A DNA stretch of 35,642 nucleotides from a virus: IMG/VR virus record IMGVR_UViG_3300020437_000025, positions 1-35,642 of that record. One strand, 5' to 3'. Position numbers and translations under genes: made by a program. How positions within the stretch are numbered: the first letter of the stretch is position 1; each line of letters starts with the position of its first letter. The notes under the pieces are model-generated. The model made no database searches, was not told where the DNA came from, and worked only from the letters and a program-made list of their open reading frames with translations. Below, piece after piece: positions 34,525 through 35,642 of this stretch.

Positions 34525-34731
34525 TTAATCTGAGCCGGTAGTCTTTTCAACCTCTGGTGCGAAAATATCATTGTCTATTTTAAACTTTGGTGGATTTGTC
34601 ACCAATAAACACTCATCTTCACCACACTTAAACTCAAATGATTTGAGTGTTGGAACGATGTCTGTTTGTTCTAGGAGGCTTTTCTGTAAAGCCATCATGA
34701 TGGCCCCCATTGCTTGATCTGATAATTTCAT
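34525..34731 (-). CDS. Small conserved phage protein (68 aa), possible late-transcription accessory
   Basis: ATG at 34731 with AAGGAG (34739-34744) 7 nt upstream; 1-nt gap before the FmdB-like start and 1 nt after the HAD gene. The first 24 residues are an amphipathic helix (MKLSDQAMGAIMMALQKSLL), followed by DIVPTLKSF, a Cys pair near 36-41 and a conserved-looking LLVTNPPKFKI. I recall near-identical N-termini in small proteins of T4-like cyanophages, which supports a real gene but not a function. With the sigma factor three genes downstream, a gp33-like co-activator is an attractive idea but rests only on size and neighbourhood; T4 gp33 itself is longer (112 aa). Confidence 0.75.
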   Translation of the reverse strand: MKLSDQAMGAIMMALQKSLLEQTDIVPTLKSFEFKCGEDECLLVTNPPKFKIDNDIFAPEVEKTTGSD

Positions 34732-34732
34732 G

Positions 34733-35035
34733 TTAATTCTCCTTAAAAAATCTTTCAGAATTTATATTTTTATCGTCTATAAAAAGGTCATAGTTTGGCT
34801 TTCCAAAGTGTAACTCGTGATACTTTACTCCCCACCGAGCAAATTGCTCTTCTGTAACTTCTCGCCAACTAATACCAGTTGTTGTTCCTCTTGCAGTCCA
34901 ATAGACTATTTTATCTCCATTATCGTACATTTCATTAATTTTTTTAATATTTTTTTCTATTGGAGTCGCTTTGGAATAGTCTCTATTTTCTAAATTTATG
35001 CATATTGTCTCGTCTATATCAACATAAACAATCAT
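34733..35035 (-). CDS. HAD-superfamily phosphatase (100 aa)
   Basis: All four HAD motifs are visible in a minimal cap-less protein: DIDET with D6/D8 (motif I nucleophile and acid), WTARG with T48 (motif II), K79 in HFGKP (motif III), and FIDD with D87/D88 (motif IV, Mg2+). Size and order match small phosphatases annotated as capsule or polysaccharide biosynthesis phosphatases. ATG at 35035 has AAAGGAGAGG (35041-35050) 5 nt upstream. It lies between a glycosyltransferase-like gene and the 68-aa gene. The likely reaction is dephosphorylation of a small sugar- or nucleotide-phosphate; the substrate is not readable from the sequence. Pairing with the glycosyltransferase-like gene suggests a glycan-modification pathway. 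Confidence 0.87.
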   Translation of the reverse strand: MIVYVDIDETICINLENRDYSKATPIEKNIKKINEMYDNGDKIVYWTARGTTTGISWREVTEEQFARWGVKYHELHFGKPNYDLFIDDKNINSERFFKEN

Positions 35036-35040
35036 AACGG

Positions 35041-35050
35041 CCTCTCCTTT
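35041..35050 (-). promoter_or_regulatory. Ribosome-binding site of the HAD phosphatase gene
   Basis: Minus strand AAAGGAGAGG, 5 nt before the ATG at 35035; the strongest Shine-Dalgarno match among those I checked in the window. Confidence 0.7.
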
Positions 35051-35056
35051 ATTGTT

Positions 35057-35642
35057 TTATTTAAAAAATTTTCCTAGTATATTTTTGCTTACATTATGTT
35101 CATATAAATCTCCGTAGTTAACAAACATAACATTTGGGTATCTTTTTTTGATATATTCCCAAAATAGCAGATATTCTCTTCTTTGTGAGCCAAAAGACTG
35201 CCCACTGGGTATAGTTTTCCAACCTAATTCAAAAGAAGAGAACGACTCTCCTTTCTCAAAGTGCTCTTTTGAGTGGCCATCCATTCCAGCAAATGATATT
35301 TTTTTTGCTCCGAGTGCGCATGCTAGATTTATCAAACGTGGCATCGTACCCACTGTAGTGAACAACCTACTACTATACAAGATCAATCTATCTTTAAATG
35401 ATTCTCTATATTTTTTTATAGTGTTAACATTTCTATTAGCGTTAATATCAAAGAAAGTTATAAGATTGTTTTCTTTGTTCATTCTATTAAAGGATTCTTG
35501 CTTTTCTTGTACGGCTGAAGACATGTAAAATATGTCCGCTTTTATATTTTTATGTTTTTCATTTTTATAAAAATCATTACAGACCCACAACTGGTCGTGT
35601 TCTTCTTTGCAGAAATCTATGTTTTTGGACGAGGGGCCGGCG
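35057..35642 (-). CDS. GT42/DUF115-like glycosyltransferase-related protein, 5' end cut off by window edge
   Basis: The frame is open to the right window edge (194 codons visible); a TTG at 35590 is an internal Leu, not the start. The visible N-terminal residues read GPSSKNIDF, then LWVCNDFYKN and ADIFYMSS. This is the nucleotide-sugar-binding GPS-like loop and following strands of GT42 sialyltransferases and of the DUF115/MAF-type group. A second shared block is MPRLINLACALGAKKISFAG followed by MDGHS. Near the end, PSGQSFGSQRREYLLFWEYI aligns with the GT42 segment carrying the catalytic His, and a Gln sits in its place. The role is probably in sugar transfer or a related nucleotide-sugar reaction acting on phage or host glycans; the specificity cannot be told. 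It is followed 21 nt later by the HAD phosphatase gene. Confidence 0.75.
   Translation of the reverse strand, partial: AGPSSKNIDFCKEEHDQLWVCNDFYKNEKHKNIKADIFYMSSAVQEKQESFNRMNKENNLITFFDINANRNVNTIKKYRESFKDRLILYSSRLFTTVGTMPRLINLACALGAKKISFAGMDGHSKEHFEKGESFSSFELGWKTIPSGQSFGSQRREYLLFWEYIKKRYPNVMFVNYGDLYEHNVSKNILGKFFK

Noticed and set aside
34525-34571. N-terminal extension of the FmdB-like gene to the ATG at 34571
   Set aside because: It would overlap the 68-aa gene and add residues before the conserved MPRYIYECEAC opening.
35148-35528. 126-aa plus-strand open frame
   Set aside because: Antisense to the glycosyltransferase-like gene, whose motifs are clear; low-complexity Leu/Ser/Phe content typical of antisense frames.
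35588-35590. TTG as the start of the glycosyltransferase-like gene
   Set aside because: The frame stays open upstream to the window edge and encodes the conserved GPS loop, so this is an internal Leu codon.
1-35642. Search for tRNA genes, CRISPR arrays, insertion sequences, integrase or diversity-generating template repeats
   Set aside because: Nothing resembling these was seen by eye; a formal scan was not possible.

Overview
This window looks like part of a large, tailed, contractile-tail bacteriophage genome (myovirus-like, T4-related baseplate machinery), most likely an uncultivated aquatic or marine phage. Every gene I can support lies on the minus strand. The genes are packed almost without gaps (about 185 non-coding bases in total by my count), with ATGA and TAATG stop/start overlaps. 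DNA is clearly AT-rich. I see no tRNA, rRNA, IS element, integrase or CRISPR array. The host cannot be read from this sequence.

In the direction of transcription (high to low coordinates) the layout is as follows. (1) 35642-34733: the 3' part of a protein resembling the GT42/DUF115 (MAF-like) glycosyltransferase group, then a small HAD-type phosphatase. (2) 34731-33267: a regulatory cassette with a 68-aa protein, an FmdB-like zinc ribbon, a one-TM protein and a gp55-like late sigma factor. (3) 33239-32334: two small unknown proteins. (4) 32328-843: the baseplate/tail module. It holds a spike- or hub-associated protein (466 aa), a giant 3844-aa protein, a gp25-like protein, a gp6-like (Baseplate_J) wedge protein, a 612-aa appendage-like protein, a giant 3393-aa protein with two LamG-like regions, a 274-aa conserved structural protein and a 1093-aa structural protein. 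(5) 823-1: the 5' part of a proline-rich structural protein that runs off the left edge.

The two giant genes take up about 61% of the window. gp25 and gp6 anchor the module as a baseplate wedge. The proteins around them are probably the wedge periphery, hub/spike and receptor-contacting fibre elements. The sigma-factor gene just upstream, co-oriented and with no visible terminator in between, suggests that late-gene activation and baseplate assembly are expressed together. The most unusual items are the 3844-aa protein between gp25 and the spike gene (with a possible peptidoglycan-binding-like N-terminus), the LamG-bearing 3393-aa protein, and the GT42-like protein that seems to carry Gln where the sialyltransferases have their catalytic His. 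Family assignments are by eye from sequence motifs; no search was run.
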